A DNA stretch of 64,000 bases from Pseudomonadota bacterium (lineage in GTDB: Bacteria > Pseudomonadota > Gammaproteobacteria > Steroidobacterales > Steroidobacteraceae). Both the position numbers and the translations under genes were made by a program. Below, one piece after another: positions 1 to 8,013 of the stretch (the first letter of the stretch is position 1; each line of letters opens with the position of its first letter). The stretch covers positions 62,001-126,000 of the forward strand of contig JADJXW010000005.1 in the NCBI GenBank assembly GCA_016720075.1. The letters run 5' to 3'. The notes beneath the pieces are model-generated. The model made no database searches and had not been told where the DNA came from. It saw nothing but the letters and a program-made list of their open reading frames with translations.

Positions 1-601
1 CGGTCTGGCCGGCGCCGTACTGGCGCTGGGCTATGCCGGAGAGCGAATCCCCGTCACGCACGCTGTAGGAGCCATCGGTTGCGCCCGCCGCTGCCGGAGC
101 AGGCGCCGCGGCCGGGGCCGGGGCCGCAGGGCGCGAAATGCTGCCGCTGCGTTCGCCGCCACCGGTGGTGGCCGCGGCAACGGGAGCCGAGGGAGCATTC
201 TGGGGTGCAAACACCGGCGGATCGAAAAGCACCGTGTATTCGCGAAGGTTGCGCCCCCGCGCCCAGGTGGCCTCCACCAGCAGCGTGGCGAAAGGCTCGG
301 TCATGGGCTGCGTCGAGGTGAGCTGGACGACCGTGCGACCGTCGGACAGGCGCACTGGCTTGACCGCGATGCCGCTCAGGAAGGCCGGATAATCCAGCCC
401 GTAGCGGCTGAACGCATCGCGCGAGGCGATCTGCGTACGCAGGCTCGCAAGCTCTTCCGGAGTGGCAATCAGCTCGATTTCCGCGTTCAGCGGTGCGTTG
501 AGCGTGGACTTGAGCTGGATATCGCCCAAACCCAACGCCAGCGACACACCGGGAACCGTCGCCAGCAGCGAGGCTGCCGTGCCTACAACCTTAAGACGCA
601 T
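1..601 (-). CDS. fimV: FimV-family protein, N-terminal part (cut by window edge)
   Basis: Inner-membrane/periplasmic LysM protein that in pseudomonads organises type IV pilus assembly, twitching and polar cAMP signalling. Reading leftwards from the ATG at 601, about 200 codons stay open to the window edge. Residues 1-25 look like a signal sequence, followed by the FimV N-terminal block LKSTLNAPLNAEIEL near residue 30, an Ala/Pro-rich linker around residues 145-175, and the start of a LysM repeat (YSVRDGDSLSGIA) at the edge. A GGGGAG ribosome-binding site lies 5 bases before the ATG. asd lies immediately upstream on the same strand, the usual asd-fimV order of gamma-proteobacteria. The long acidic TPR half expected for FimV lies outside the window. 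Confidence 0.9.
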   Translation of the reverse strand, partial: MRLKVVGTAASLLATVPGVSLALGLGDIQLKSTLNAPLNAEIELIATPEELASLRTQIASRDAFSRYGLDYPAFLSGIAVKPVRLSDGRTVVQLTSTQPMTEPFATLLVEATWARGRNLREYTVLFDPPVFAPQNAPSAPVAAATTGGGERSGSISRPAAPAPAAAPAPAAAGATDGSYSVRDGDSLSGIAQRQYGAGQT

Positions 602-706
602 CAGGACTCCCCGAAAGACGAGGCAAAAAGAACCGAATCCCTTGATAAAACATACGTTTGGATTCGAATTCTCGCCTTGCAGCTACCGTCAGCAATATAA
701 CTTAAC

Positions 707-1729
707 CTACAAATACTCGCGAACCAAAATTTCCGCGATCTGAACACTGTTCGTGGCGGCGCCCTTGCGGACGTTATCCGACACCACCCATAGGTTTAGG
801 CCGCGTTCGTGAGAGATATCTTCACGTATCCGTCCGACATAAACCGTGTCGTGGTTCGCTGCCTCGGTGGCCGCCGTGGGGTACCCCCCGGCTACGTGCT
901 CGTCCATGACTGTGATGCCGGGCGCATTTTCCAGCAGCCGGCGGGCCTCGGCGGCCGACAGCTTCTTGCGGGTCTCGATGTTGATGACCTCGGAATGGCC
1001 GAAGAACACCGGCACGCGCACCGCCGTGGCGTTCACCTGGATGGACTTGTCGCCCATGATCTTCTGGGTCTCCCAGAACATCTTCATTTCTTCCTTGGTG
1101 TAGCCGTTGTCCTGGAACTTGTCGATCTGCGGCACGCAGTTGAAGGCGATCTGCTTGGCGATCACCTTGGCCGTGACCGGCCTGCCCTGCAGCAGCTCCG
1201 CGGTCTGGTGCGCAAGCTCATCCACGGCTTCCTTGCCCGCGCCGGAGACCGACTGGTAGGTGGCCACGTTGATGCGCGTGATGCCGGCGGCATCGTGCAG
1301 CGGCTTCAGGGCCACCAGCATCTGGATGGTGGAGCAGTTGGGATTGGCGATGATGCCGTGGGTGCGGAACTGCGCGATGTCCTTCGGGTTCACCTCGGGC
1401 ACCACCAGCGGAATGTCGTCCTGGTAGCGGAACTGCGAGGTGTTGTCGATCACCACGCAGCCGGCAGCCGCGGCGATCGGCGCGTACTTGGCCGAGACGT
1501 CCGCGCCCGCGGAGAACAGGCCGATGTCGGCTTTCGAGAAGTCGAAGGTTTCCACGTCGAGCACGGGGTAGGACTTGCCCTTGAGCTTGACCGTCTTGCC
1601 CAGCGAGCGGTTGCTCGCCAGCGGATACAGCTCGCTGACCGGAAAATCGCGCTCTTCAAGAACGCTGATCATGGTGTCGCCCACGAGGCCCGTGGCCCCG
1701 AGTACCGCAACTCTCCAACCCTTGCTCAT
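707..1729 (-). CDS. asd: Aspartate-semialdehyde dehydrogenase
   Basis: NADPH-dependent cytoplasmic enzyme converting L-4-aspartyl phosphate to aspartate semialdehyde, the branch point to lysine/diaminopimelate, threonine and methionine. The 340 residues match the family length. Visible are the Rossmann start VAVLGATGLVG (about residues 7-17), the active-site Cys132 in NPNCSTIQ, the SGAGKEA segment and the C-terminal substrate site around GHSEVINIE. A strong AGGAAGGAA ribosome-binding site directly precedes the ATG. aroC ends 38 bases upstream on the same strand and fimV follows 105 bases downstream, so aroC-asd-fimV could be one transcript. The sequence is of the Pseudomonas/Bacillus type (NPNC) rather than the longer E. 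coli type. Assignment is secure. Confidence 0.96.
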   Translation of the reverse strand: MSKGWRVAVLGATGLVGDTMISVLEERDFPVSELYPLASNRSLGKTVKLKGKSYPVLDVETFDFSKADIGLFSAGADVSAKYAPIAAAAGCVVIDNTSQFRYQDDIPLVVPEVNPKDIAQFRTHGIIANPNCSTIQMLVALKPLHDAAGITRINVATYQSVSGAGKEAVDELAHQTAELLQGRPVTAKVIAKQIAFNCVPQIDKFQDNGYTKEEMKMFWETQKIMGDKSIQVNATAVRVPVFFGHSEVINIETRKKLSAAEARRLLENAPGITVMDEHVAGGYPTAATEAANHDTVYVGRIREDISHERGLNLWVVSDNVRKGAATNSVQIAEILVREYL

Positions 1730-1767
1730 TTCCTTCCTCTATTGATGTGCGCCCTGATCCGGCGCGT

Positions 1768-2853
1768 TCAGATGACGGGTGTCGATGTTCTCACATCGGC
1801 GTTCTGCGCCCGGTGGCGCAGGTAGTGATCCATGAGCGTCAGCGCCAGCATCGCCTCGGCGATGGGCGTGGCCCGCAGGCCCACGCAGGGGTCGTGACGG
1901 CCGGTGGTGATGACGTCAACCGGATTGCCGGCCAGGTCGATGGTGTGACCCGGCACCTGGATGCTCGAGGTGGGCTTGAACGCCACGTGGACGATGATCT
2001 CCTGGCCTGTGGATATGCCCCCCAGGATGCCACCGGCATGGTTCGAGGCGAAGCCGGCCGGCGTGAGCTCATCGCGGTGCAGGCTGCCGCGCTGCGCGAC
2101 CACCGCCACGCCGTCGCCGATCTCCACGGCCTTCACGGCATTGATGCTCATCATCGCGTGCGCGATTTCCGCGTCCAGCCGGTCGAACACCGGCTCGCCC
2201 AGGCCCACCGGCACGCCCCTGGCCACAACCGTGACCTTCGCGCCCACCGAGTCCCCCTCGCTGCGCAGCTTCCAGATGTAGTCCTCGAGCTCCTTCAGGC
2301 GCGAGGCATCGGGACAGAAGAAGGGATTGCGATAGGCCTCTTGCGGATCACGCGGCTCGAGGGTGAGTTCGCCCACCTGGCTGACATAGCCGCTGATGGA
2401 AACCTGCAGGCGCGTGGCGAGGTACTTGCGCGCGATGGCGCCGGCGGCCACGCGCATCACCGTTTCGCGCGCCGAGGAACGGCCGCCCCCGCGGTAATCG
2501 CGCAGGCCGTATTTCTGCTGGTAGGTGTAGTCGGCGTGGCCCGGGCGGAAGCGATCCTTGATCTTCTCGTAGTCGCGCGAGCGGGCGTCGGTGTTCTCGA
2601 TGAGCAGGCCGATCGGCGTGCCGGTGGTCACGCCCTCGAACACGCCCGACAGGATGCGCACGGCATCGCCTTCCTTGCGCTGGCTGACGAACTGCGAGGT
2701 GCCGGTGCGGCGTCGATCCACGTCGGCCTGCAGGTCTTCCTCGGTGAGCGGCAGCCCGGGTGGGCAGCCATCGACCACGCAGCCGAGCGCCGGCCCGTGG
2801 CTCTCGCCAAAGGTGCTCACCACGAAGGACCTGCCGAAACTGTTGACGCTCAC
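1768..2853 (-). CDS. aroC: Chorismate synthase
   Basis: Catalyses the last shikimate-pathway step, converting 5-enolpyruvylshikimate-3-phosphate to chorismate with reduced FMN. The protein is 361 residues, the usual length. Family signatures seen are FGESHGPALG near the N terminus, HADYTYQQKYG, RGGGRSSARETV and the C-terminal GRHDPCVGLRATPIAEAM. I place the start at the GTG at 2853, which gives the conserved SVNSFGRSF opening and a 4-base GTGA overlap with the prmB stop codon. An ATG further upstream (2946) would add 31 unconserved residues lying inside prmB. prmB-aroC is a common gene pair and implies translational coupling. Confidence 0.95.
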   Translation of the reverse strand: MSVNSFGRSFVVSTFGESHGPALGCVVDGCPPGLPLTEEDLQADVDRRRTGTSQFVSQRKEGDAVRILSGVFEGVTTGTPIGLLIENTDARSRDYEKIKDRFRPGHADYTYQQKYGLRDYRGGGRSSARETVMRVAAGAIARKYLATRLQVSISGYVSQVGELTLEPRDPQEAYRNPFFCPDASRLKELEDYIWKLRSEGDSVGAKVTVVARGVPVGLGEPVFDRLDAEIAHAMMSINAVKAVEIGDGVAVVAQRGSLHRDELTPAGFASNHAGGILGGISTGQEIIVHVAFKPTSSIQVPGHTIDLAGNPVDVITTGRHDPCVGLRATPIAEAMLALTLMDHYLRHRAQNADVRTSTPVI

Positions 2854-3788
2854 TTGCCTCGTGACCTCTTGCCCAATCCTGCTGCCCGCAACTGCTCCGC
2901 CGAGAGCAGGAAAACTCCACCGCCACCGCGCTCGAACTCGAGCCACACGAAGGGCAGTTGCGGGAATTCCCGCTGCACGGTCGTTTCGGTATTGCCTACC
3001 TCGACGACCAGCACTCCCCGCGGCGTCAGGTGGCGCAGCGCACCGGCCAGAAGCTTTCGCACGGCCTGCATGCCATCCGGCCCCGAACGCAGCGCCACTT
3101 CCGGCTCGTGCGCGTACTCCGGCGGCAGCCCCGCGTATTCAGCGGCACCGACATAGGGCGGATTGCTGACAATAATATCGTAGCGGCGACCCGCCAGAGC
3201 CTGGAAAAAGTCCGATTTCACCAACCGCACCCGGCGGGCCAGGCCCAGTGCCTGGCGGTTGATGCGTGCCACGGCCAGGGCACCGGCATCGATATCCACC
3301 GCATCGACCCGGGCGCGGGGAAAGGCCAGCGCCGCGGCCAGCGCAATGCACCCGGATCCCGTGCCCAGGTCAGCAATCTGCCGCACCGCGGCCGGATCCA
3401 CCCAGGGTGCGAACCGACGCTCGATCAACTCCGCTATCGCGGAGCGGGGTATCAGCACCCGTTCATCGATGTACAGCGGCAGGCCCGCGTACCAGCAGCG
3501 ACGTGTCAGGTATACAGCAGGAATGCGCTCGCGGATGCGCCGCTGCAGCAGGGCCTCGAATCGAAGCGCCGCGGCCTTGCTCCACGGACCGGCAAGGTCG
3601 CGCTCCTCCAGCGGACGACGCAGCAGCAGTGCGTGCGCCAGCAGCGCGGCCGCATCGTCGAGCGCTTCGGCAGTGCCATGGCCGTAGTACAGGTTCGCGC
3701 GCTGCAGTCGGCGCTGCGCCAGTCGCAGGGCCCCGGCCCGGGGCGCCGGGCGCTGGATGCGCCGCGCGGTATGGGATACTTCACGCAT
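2850..3788 (-). CDS. prmB: 50S ribosomal protein L3 N5-glutamine methyltransferase
   Basis: SAM-dependent class I methyltransferase that methylates a glutamine of ribosomal protein L3. Motifs visible are YYGHGT in the N-terminal helical part, the SAM loop DLGTGSGCIALA, the acidic ribose-binding segment VDAVDID, the glutamine-methylating motif SNPPYV and the C-terminal WLEFERGGGGVF typical of PrmB rather than PrmC. Length is 312 residues from the ATG at 3788; another in-frame ATG at 3803 would add five. The start lies head-to-head with, and overlaps, the start of the SCO1-like gene on the other strand (ATG at 3787), so each promoter must lie inside the other coding region. It overlaps aroC by 4 bases. 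Confidence 0.93.
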   Translation of the reverse strand: MREVSHTARRIQRPAPRAGALRLAQRRLQRANLYYGHGTAEALDDAAALLAHALLLRRPLEERDLAGPWSKAAALRFEALLQRRIRERIPAVYLTRRCWYAGLPLYIDERVLIPRSAIAELIERRFAPWVDPAAVRQIADLGTGSGCIALAAALAFPRARVDAVDIDAGALAVARINRQALGLARRVRLVKSDFFQALAGRRYDIIVSNPPYVGAAEYAGLPPEYAHEPEVALRSGPDGMQAVRKLLAGALRHLTPRGVLVVEVGNTETTVQREFPQLPFVWLEFERGGGGVFLLSAEQLRAAGLGKRSRGK

Positions 3789-4380
3789 GAGCCGTAGTCG
3801 CACCTATGTCTATGTTGGTCTGATGGTCCTGGCCGCCGCGGCGGCCGGCTACATGGTCGCACGCCAGCTGCAGGATGACTCGCCCGCGCTGGCGGCAGGC
3901 ACCCGTATGCCGCAGCCCAGGCCCGTGGCCACATTCTCTTTGCAGGACGATCACGGCGCGGCCTTCGGCAGTGCGCAGCTGGCGGGCATGCCGAGTCTGG
4001 TGTTCTTCGGCTTCACGCATTGCCCCGATGTCTGCCCCACCACGCTCGCGCTGATGGCGCAGCTGGCGCGCGAACCACGCCTGTCTGGACTGCGGCTGGT
4101 GTTCATCACGGTTGATCCGAACCGCGACGACACCACCACGCTGGCCAACTACGTGCAGGCCTTCGGCGGCGCCATCACCGGACTGCGTGGCGATGATGCG
4201 GCGCTCGAACCCCTGCTGCAGAGCCTGGGTGCCGCGCGCTCGGTGCAGCAGTTGGCCGGTGGTGACTATGTGGTGGACCACTCGGCCACGCTGTTCTTCG
4301 TGGATGCCAAAGGCCGCCTCGCGGCCGTCTTCACTCCCCCGTTTGCATTCCCGACGCTGCGCGATGACCTATGCTGCTGA
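3787..4380 (+). CDS. SCO1/SenC/PrrC-family copper chaperone (thioredoxin fold)
   Basis: Membrane-anchored periplasmic protein of the SCO family, which delivers copper to or reduces the CuA centre of cytochrome c oxidase. A single N-terminal membrane segment spans about residues 8-26. The copper/thiol motif CPDVC is Cys79 and Cys83, and the third ligand is a conserved histidine in VDHSATLFF towards the C terminus. At 197 residues it is a normal SCO length. The start chosen is the ATG at 3787, giving a short basic cytoplasmic tail before the anchor. No cytochrome oxidase genes are nearby; psd begins close to its end on the same strand, so the two may be cotranscribed. Confidence 0.9.
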   Translation: MSRSRTYVYVGLMVLAAAAAGYMVARQLQDDSPALAAGTRMPQPRPVATFSLQDDHGAAFGSAQLAGMPSLVFFGFTHCPDVCPTTLALMAQLAREPRLSGLRLVFITVDPNRDDTTTLANYVQAFGGAITGLRGDDAALEPLLQSLGAARSVQQLAGGDYVVDHSATLFFVDAKGRLAAVFTPPFAFPTLRDDLCC

Positions 4381-4405
4381 CGCCCGCCGCCCCCGCAAGC
4401 CGGAC

Positions 4406-5279
4406 ATGAGTTCCATTGGCGTCCGGCTGCAGCATGTGCTGCCGCATCACCTGATCTCGCGCGTGGTGCTGCGGATTCACGAGGGTGCGATTCCGCCCAG
4501 TGAAGAACCTGATCACGCGCCTGTTCGTGCGCGGGTTCCGGCCCGACATGTCCGATGCCGTCGAGCCCGATCCCCTCGCCTACCCGAGCTTCAACGCCTT
4601 CTTCACGCGCGCGCTGCGCGCTGACGCCCGGCCGCTGGCCGGCGATGCCGGGACGCTGGCCAGCCCCGTGGATGGCACGGTCAGCCAACTGGGCCCCATC
4701 CGCGATGGAACGCTGCTGCAGGCCAAGGGACGTGACTACACACTGGATGCGCTGCTTGCAGGCGCGGCGCCGGCCTGGGCGCCGGAGTTCCACGACGGCT
4801 CGTTCGCCACGATTTACCTGGCGCCCTACAACTACCACCGCATCCACATGCCCACCGACGGCACGCTGCGGGAACTGTGGTATGTGCCGGGGCGGCTGTT
4901 CAGCGTGAATGCCAGCGCGGCGGCCGGCGTGCGCGACCTGTTCGCCCGCAACGAAAGACTGGTGCTGCTCTTCGAAGGCCCGGTGGGAGCCTTCGCGGTG
5001 ATCTTCGTCGGCGCGCTGAACGTGGGTAGCATGGCCACCGTGTGGCATGGCGACGTCACGCCGCGCCGTCCGCGCCGCGCCTGCCCGCTGCCACTGCCAC
5101 CCGAAGCCGATCGGTTCCGCGCGCGCGGCGCGGAAATCGGGCGCTTCAACATGGGATCCACCGTCATCCTGCTGTTCGCGCGTGATCGCGCGGACCTGGC
5201 TGCCGGCCTTGCCAGCGGCAACGTGCTGAAAATGGGCGAGCAGATCGGCCGGATCCATTCGCCGGGGTCACACGCTTGA
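4406..5279 (+). CDS. psd: Phosphatidylserine decarboxylase (apparent frameshift near 4496-4499)
   Basis: Pyruvoyl-dependent membrane enzyme making phosphatidylethanolamine from phosphatidylserine. The N-terminal segment (SSIGVRLQHVLPHHLISR, from ATG 4406 or possibly 4364) is in a different frame from the rest (VKNLITRLFVRGFRPDMSDA onward). Reading CC instead of CCC at 4496-4498 restores one frame of about 290 residues, a normal size. Signatures are PVDGTVSQLG, the conserved YLAPYNYHRIHMP histidine region, FARNERLVLLF and the self-cleavage site MGST (LGST in most homologues), where Ser becomes the pyruvoyl group. The stop overlaps the epmA TTG start by 4 bases. Since psd is normally essential and the fault is in a base run, a sequence error is likelier than a real null. 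Confidence 0.88.
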
Positions 5280-6244
5280 CCGAAACCTGGCGGCCCACGG
5301 CTGGCCTGCCGGCACTTCGACTGCGCGCGCGGCTGCTGTGGCTCACGCGTGAGTTCTTCCGTGAACGCGGCGTGCTGGAAGTCGAAACGCCGCTCGCCGT
5401 GGCGCGCGGCGTCACCGATGCGCAGATCGCCTCGCTGCGGCTGGATGGCAGTCCCGCGCGCTTCCTGCACACCTCGCCCGAGCATGCGATGAAGCGGCTG
5501 CTGGCCGCGGGCTCGGGCGACATCTACCAGGTGTCGAAGGTGTTCCGCGCCGGGGAGCGCAGCGCGCTGCACAACCCGGAATTCACGATGGTGGAGTGGT
5601 ATCGCCTGGGCATGTCGCTGGGCCAGATCATGGACGAGACCGCCCTGCTCGCTGCGACGCTGCTGCGCGACGGATGGCCGGCCGCGGCACTGCCGGTGGA
5701 GCAGATCAGTTACCAGCAGGCCTTCGCGCGCGAGCTGGGCCTGGATCCGCTGATTGCCGGCGAGGGTGAACTGCGCCAGCGCTGCGCTGGCCTGGGCCTG
5801 GCCGGTGCCGGGTCCGCTTCGACCACGCGCGACGACCTGCTCGATTTTCTGGTCGCCACGCAGATCGGTCCGCGCCTGGGCGGCACGGGACTCACGCTGC
5901 TGCACCACTATCCCGCCTCGCAGGCAGCGCTCGCCCAGCTTGATGCGGCTGATCCGCGCACGGCGCTGCGCTTCGAGCTGTATGCGCGGGGCGTGGAACT
6001 GGCCAATGGCTATGTGGAACTGGCCGATGCCGCGGAGCAGTCGCGCCGGTTCGAAGCCGACCGCAGGCAGCGCCAGCAGCGCGGACTGCCCGACATCACG
6101 CCGGATGAAAGGCTGCTGGCGGCGCTGGCAACGGGGCTGCCCGGCTGCGCCGGCGTCGCGATGGGATTCGACCGCGTGGCGATGCTGGCCGCAGGGGCGA
6201 CCCGCATCGACGAGGTGCTGGCGTTCCCGTGGGAGCGCGCCTGA
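5276..6244 (+). CDS. epmA: EF-P--(R)-beta-lysine ligase
   Basis: Class II lysyl-tRNA-synthetase paralogue without an anticodon domain; it attaches (R)-beta-lysine to a lysine of elongation factor P. At 322 residues it has the paralogue length. Visible are motif 2 with YQVSKVFRAGERSALHNPEFTMVEWYR, substrate-binding ELANGYVELADA and the C-terminal motif 3 region GVAMGFDRVAML. The start is the TTG at 5276, which overlaps the psd stop in a TTGA arrangement. The gene stops at 6244 and the convergent efp gene stops at 6245, so target and modifying enzyme abut with no bases between. epmB, which makes the beta-lysine, is on the far side of efp. Confidence 0.95.
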   Translation: MTETWRPTAGLPALRLRARLLWLTREFFRERGVLEVETPLAVARGVTDAQIASLRLDGSPARFLHTSPEHAMKRLLAAGSGDIYQVSKVFRAGERSALHNPEFTMVEWYRLGMSLGQIMDETALLAATLLRDGWPAAALPVEQISYQQAFARELGLDPLIAGEGELRQRCAGLGLAGAGSASTTRDDLLDFLVATQIGPRLGGTGLTLLHHYPASQAALAQLDAADPRTALRFELYARGVELANGYVELADAAEQSRRFEADRRQRQQRGLPDITPDERLLAALATGLPGCAGVAMGFDRVAMLAAGATRIDEVLAFPWERA

Positions 6245-6811
6245 CTACTTCGCGCGGGAGATGTATTCGCCCGTGCGCGTGTCGATCTTCAGCACTTCGC
6301 CTTCATTGATGAACAGCGGCACGCGGACAACGGCGCCGGTCTCGAGCTTGGCCGGCTTCTGGCCGCCGGTGGCGGTGTCGCCGCGCAGGCCGGGATCGGT
6401 CTCGACCACCTTCAGGTCGATGTGCGCCGGCGGCGTGATCTGCAGCGGCACGCCGTTCCACAGCGTCACGATGCAGGTGATGCCATCCTTCAGCCACTTG
6501 GCGTTGTCGCCCACGGCGGCGGCGCCAGCGGTGTACTGCTCGAAATTGTCGGGCACCATGAAATGCCAGAAATCGCCATCGGCGTAGAGATACTGCATGT
6601 CGGTGTCGACCACATCGGCTGCCTCGACGCTGTCGCCGGACTTGAAGGTGCGTTCCACGGTGCGGCCGGTCTTCAGGTTGCGCACCCGGACGCGGTTGAA
6701 CGCCTGGCCCTTGCCGGGCTTGACCATCTCGTTTTCGACGATGGTGTACGGGTCGTTGTCCAGCAGGATTTTCAGACCCGACTTGAATTCATTGGTGGTG
6801 TAGCTGGCCAT
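6245..6811 (-). CDS. efp: Elongation factor P
   Basis: tRNA-shaped translation factor that rescues ribosomes stalled at polyproline. It has 188 residues in three beta-barrel domains. The modified lysine is Lys34 in the loop PGKGQAF, the hallmark of EF-P proteins carrying (R)-beta-lysine rather than Pseudomonas-type Arg32 rhamnosylation, which agrees with epmA and epmB on either side. The C-terminal domain ends in INEGEVLKIDTRTGEYISRAK-like sequence typical of the family. Start is the ATG at 6811. It is transcribed towards epmA and away from epmB (46 bases between the efp and probable epmB starts). Confidence 0.97.
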   Translation of the reverse strand: MASYTTNEFKSGLKILLDNDPYTIVENEMVKPGKGQAFNRVRVRNLKTGRTVERTFKSGDSVEAADVVDTDMQYLYADGDFWHFMVPDNFEQYTAGAAAVGDNAKWLKDGITCIVTLWNGVPLQITPPAHIDLKVVETDPGLRGDTATGGQKPAKLETGAVVRVPLFINEGEVLKIDTRTGEYISRAK

Positions 6812-6857
6812 GGCGCTCTCTGATTAAATGCGCACCGCGTGCTTTGCGGGGCGGCGA

Positions 6858-7913
6858 ATGATAGCGGCAGAACCTCATACCCGCCACACGGCGGCACTTT
6901 CGGGCCTGTTACAGCCTGCCTGGCAGCAGGAGCTGGCCCATGCCGTGCGCGACCCGCTCGAGCTGCTGGCCCTGCTGGGCCTCACCCCGGGCCAGATTGC
7001 ACCCGGCGAGACTGCCGAGAGCCTCCAGGCCGCCGCCGCCGGCTTTGCGCTGCGGGTGCCCCGCAGCTACGTGGCCCGCATGCGTCCGGGCGACCCCGCC
7101 GATCCGCTGCTGCGCCAGGTGCTGCCGGTGGGAGCCGAGACGTTGACCGTGCCGGGATTCGGCCCCGACCCGCTGCAGGAAGGCGCCGCCCGCGCGGTGC
7201 CGGGCTTGCTGCACAAGTACCAGGGCCGGGCGCTGCTGGTCACGACCGGCGCCTGCGCCGTGCACTGCCGCTACTGTTTCCGGCGGCACTACGACTACGA
7301 GGCGGACCAGGAAACCGAGGCCTCGCGCCGCTGGTCCACCGCCATCACCCACATCGCCGGCGACGCCTCGATCGAGGAAGTGATCCTGAGCGGTGGCGAT
7401 CCGCTGTCGCTGGGCAATGCGCGCCTGGCGCAGCTGCTGCTGCAGATCCGCGACATTCCCCATGTGCGCCGCGTGCGCATCCACACGCGCACACCGGTGG
7501 TGCTGCCCTCGCGGGTCGACGCGGGACTCATCGCCGCGCTGCAGCCGGTGCGGGCGCAGATGGCCATCGTCATCCATGCCAATCACCCGGCCGAACTGGA
7601 CGACCCGACGCTCGCCGCGCTGCGCCAGCTCGGGGCCGCCTGCACGGCGCTGCTCAACCAGTCGGTGCTGCTGGCGGGCATCAATGACGATGCGCAGGTG
7701 CTGGGCCTGCTGTCGCAGCGGCTGTTCGAGGCCGGCGTGCTGCCCTATTACCTGCACCAGCTCGATGCCGTGGCTGGCGCGGCGCACCATGGGGTGGAGG
7801 ACGCTCGAGCGAGGCAGATCCACGCCCAGCTCGCCGCCAGCCTGCCCGGCTACCTGGTGCCGCGCCTGGTGCGCGAGATTCCCGGCGCACCGGGGAAAAC
7901 CCCGATTCTGTAA
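6858..7913 (+). CDS. epmB: EF-P beta-lysylation protein, lysine 2,3-aminomutase family
   Basis: Radical-SAM, PLP-dependent enzyme converting (S)-alpha-lysine to (R)-beta-lysine for EF-P modification. The [4Fe-4S] cysteines are Cys133, Cys137 and Cys140 in CAVHCRYCFRRHY. Other family blocks are LRVPRSYVARM, PGLLHKYQGRALL, ILSGGDPLSL, the PLP-lysine region LLNQSVLLAG and PYYLHQLDAVAGAAH. The start is taken as the ATG at 6858, which aligns with the usual EpmB beginning; an upstream ATG at 6828 would add ten Cys/Arg-rich residues. Length 351 matches short EpmB rather than the longer lysine-degrading KamA. It faces away from efp, so the shared 46-base gap must hold both promoters. Confidence 0.94.
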   Translation: MIAAEPHTRHTAALSGLLQPAWQQELAHAVRDPLELLALLGLTPGQIAPGETAESLQAAAAGFALRVPRSYVARMRPGDPADPLLRQVLPVGAETLTVPGFGPDPLQEGAARAVPGLLHKYQGRALLVTTGACAVHCRYCFRRHYDYEADQETEASRRWSTAITHIAGDASIEEVILSGGDPLSLGNARLAQLLLQIRDIPHVRRVRIHTRTPVVLPSRVDAGLIAALQPVRAQMAIVIHANHPAELDDPTLAALRQLGAACTALLNQSVLLAGINDDAQVLGLLSQRLFEAGVLPYYLHQLDAVAGAAHHGVEDARARQIHAQLAASLPGYLVPRLVREIPGAPGKTPIL

Positions 7914-8013
7914 CGACCCCGCGCGGCGGAACTTCAGGCCCGTTTGTGTCTGAGCTCACATAACCCGGTGCGCGCGGCTGGCTAGTATGCAGGGGCTCTC
8001 CCGGAGGCCTCTC

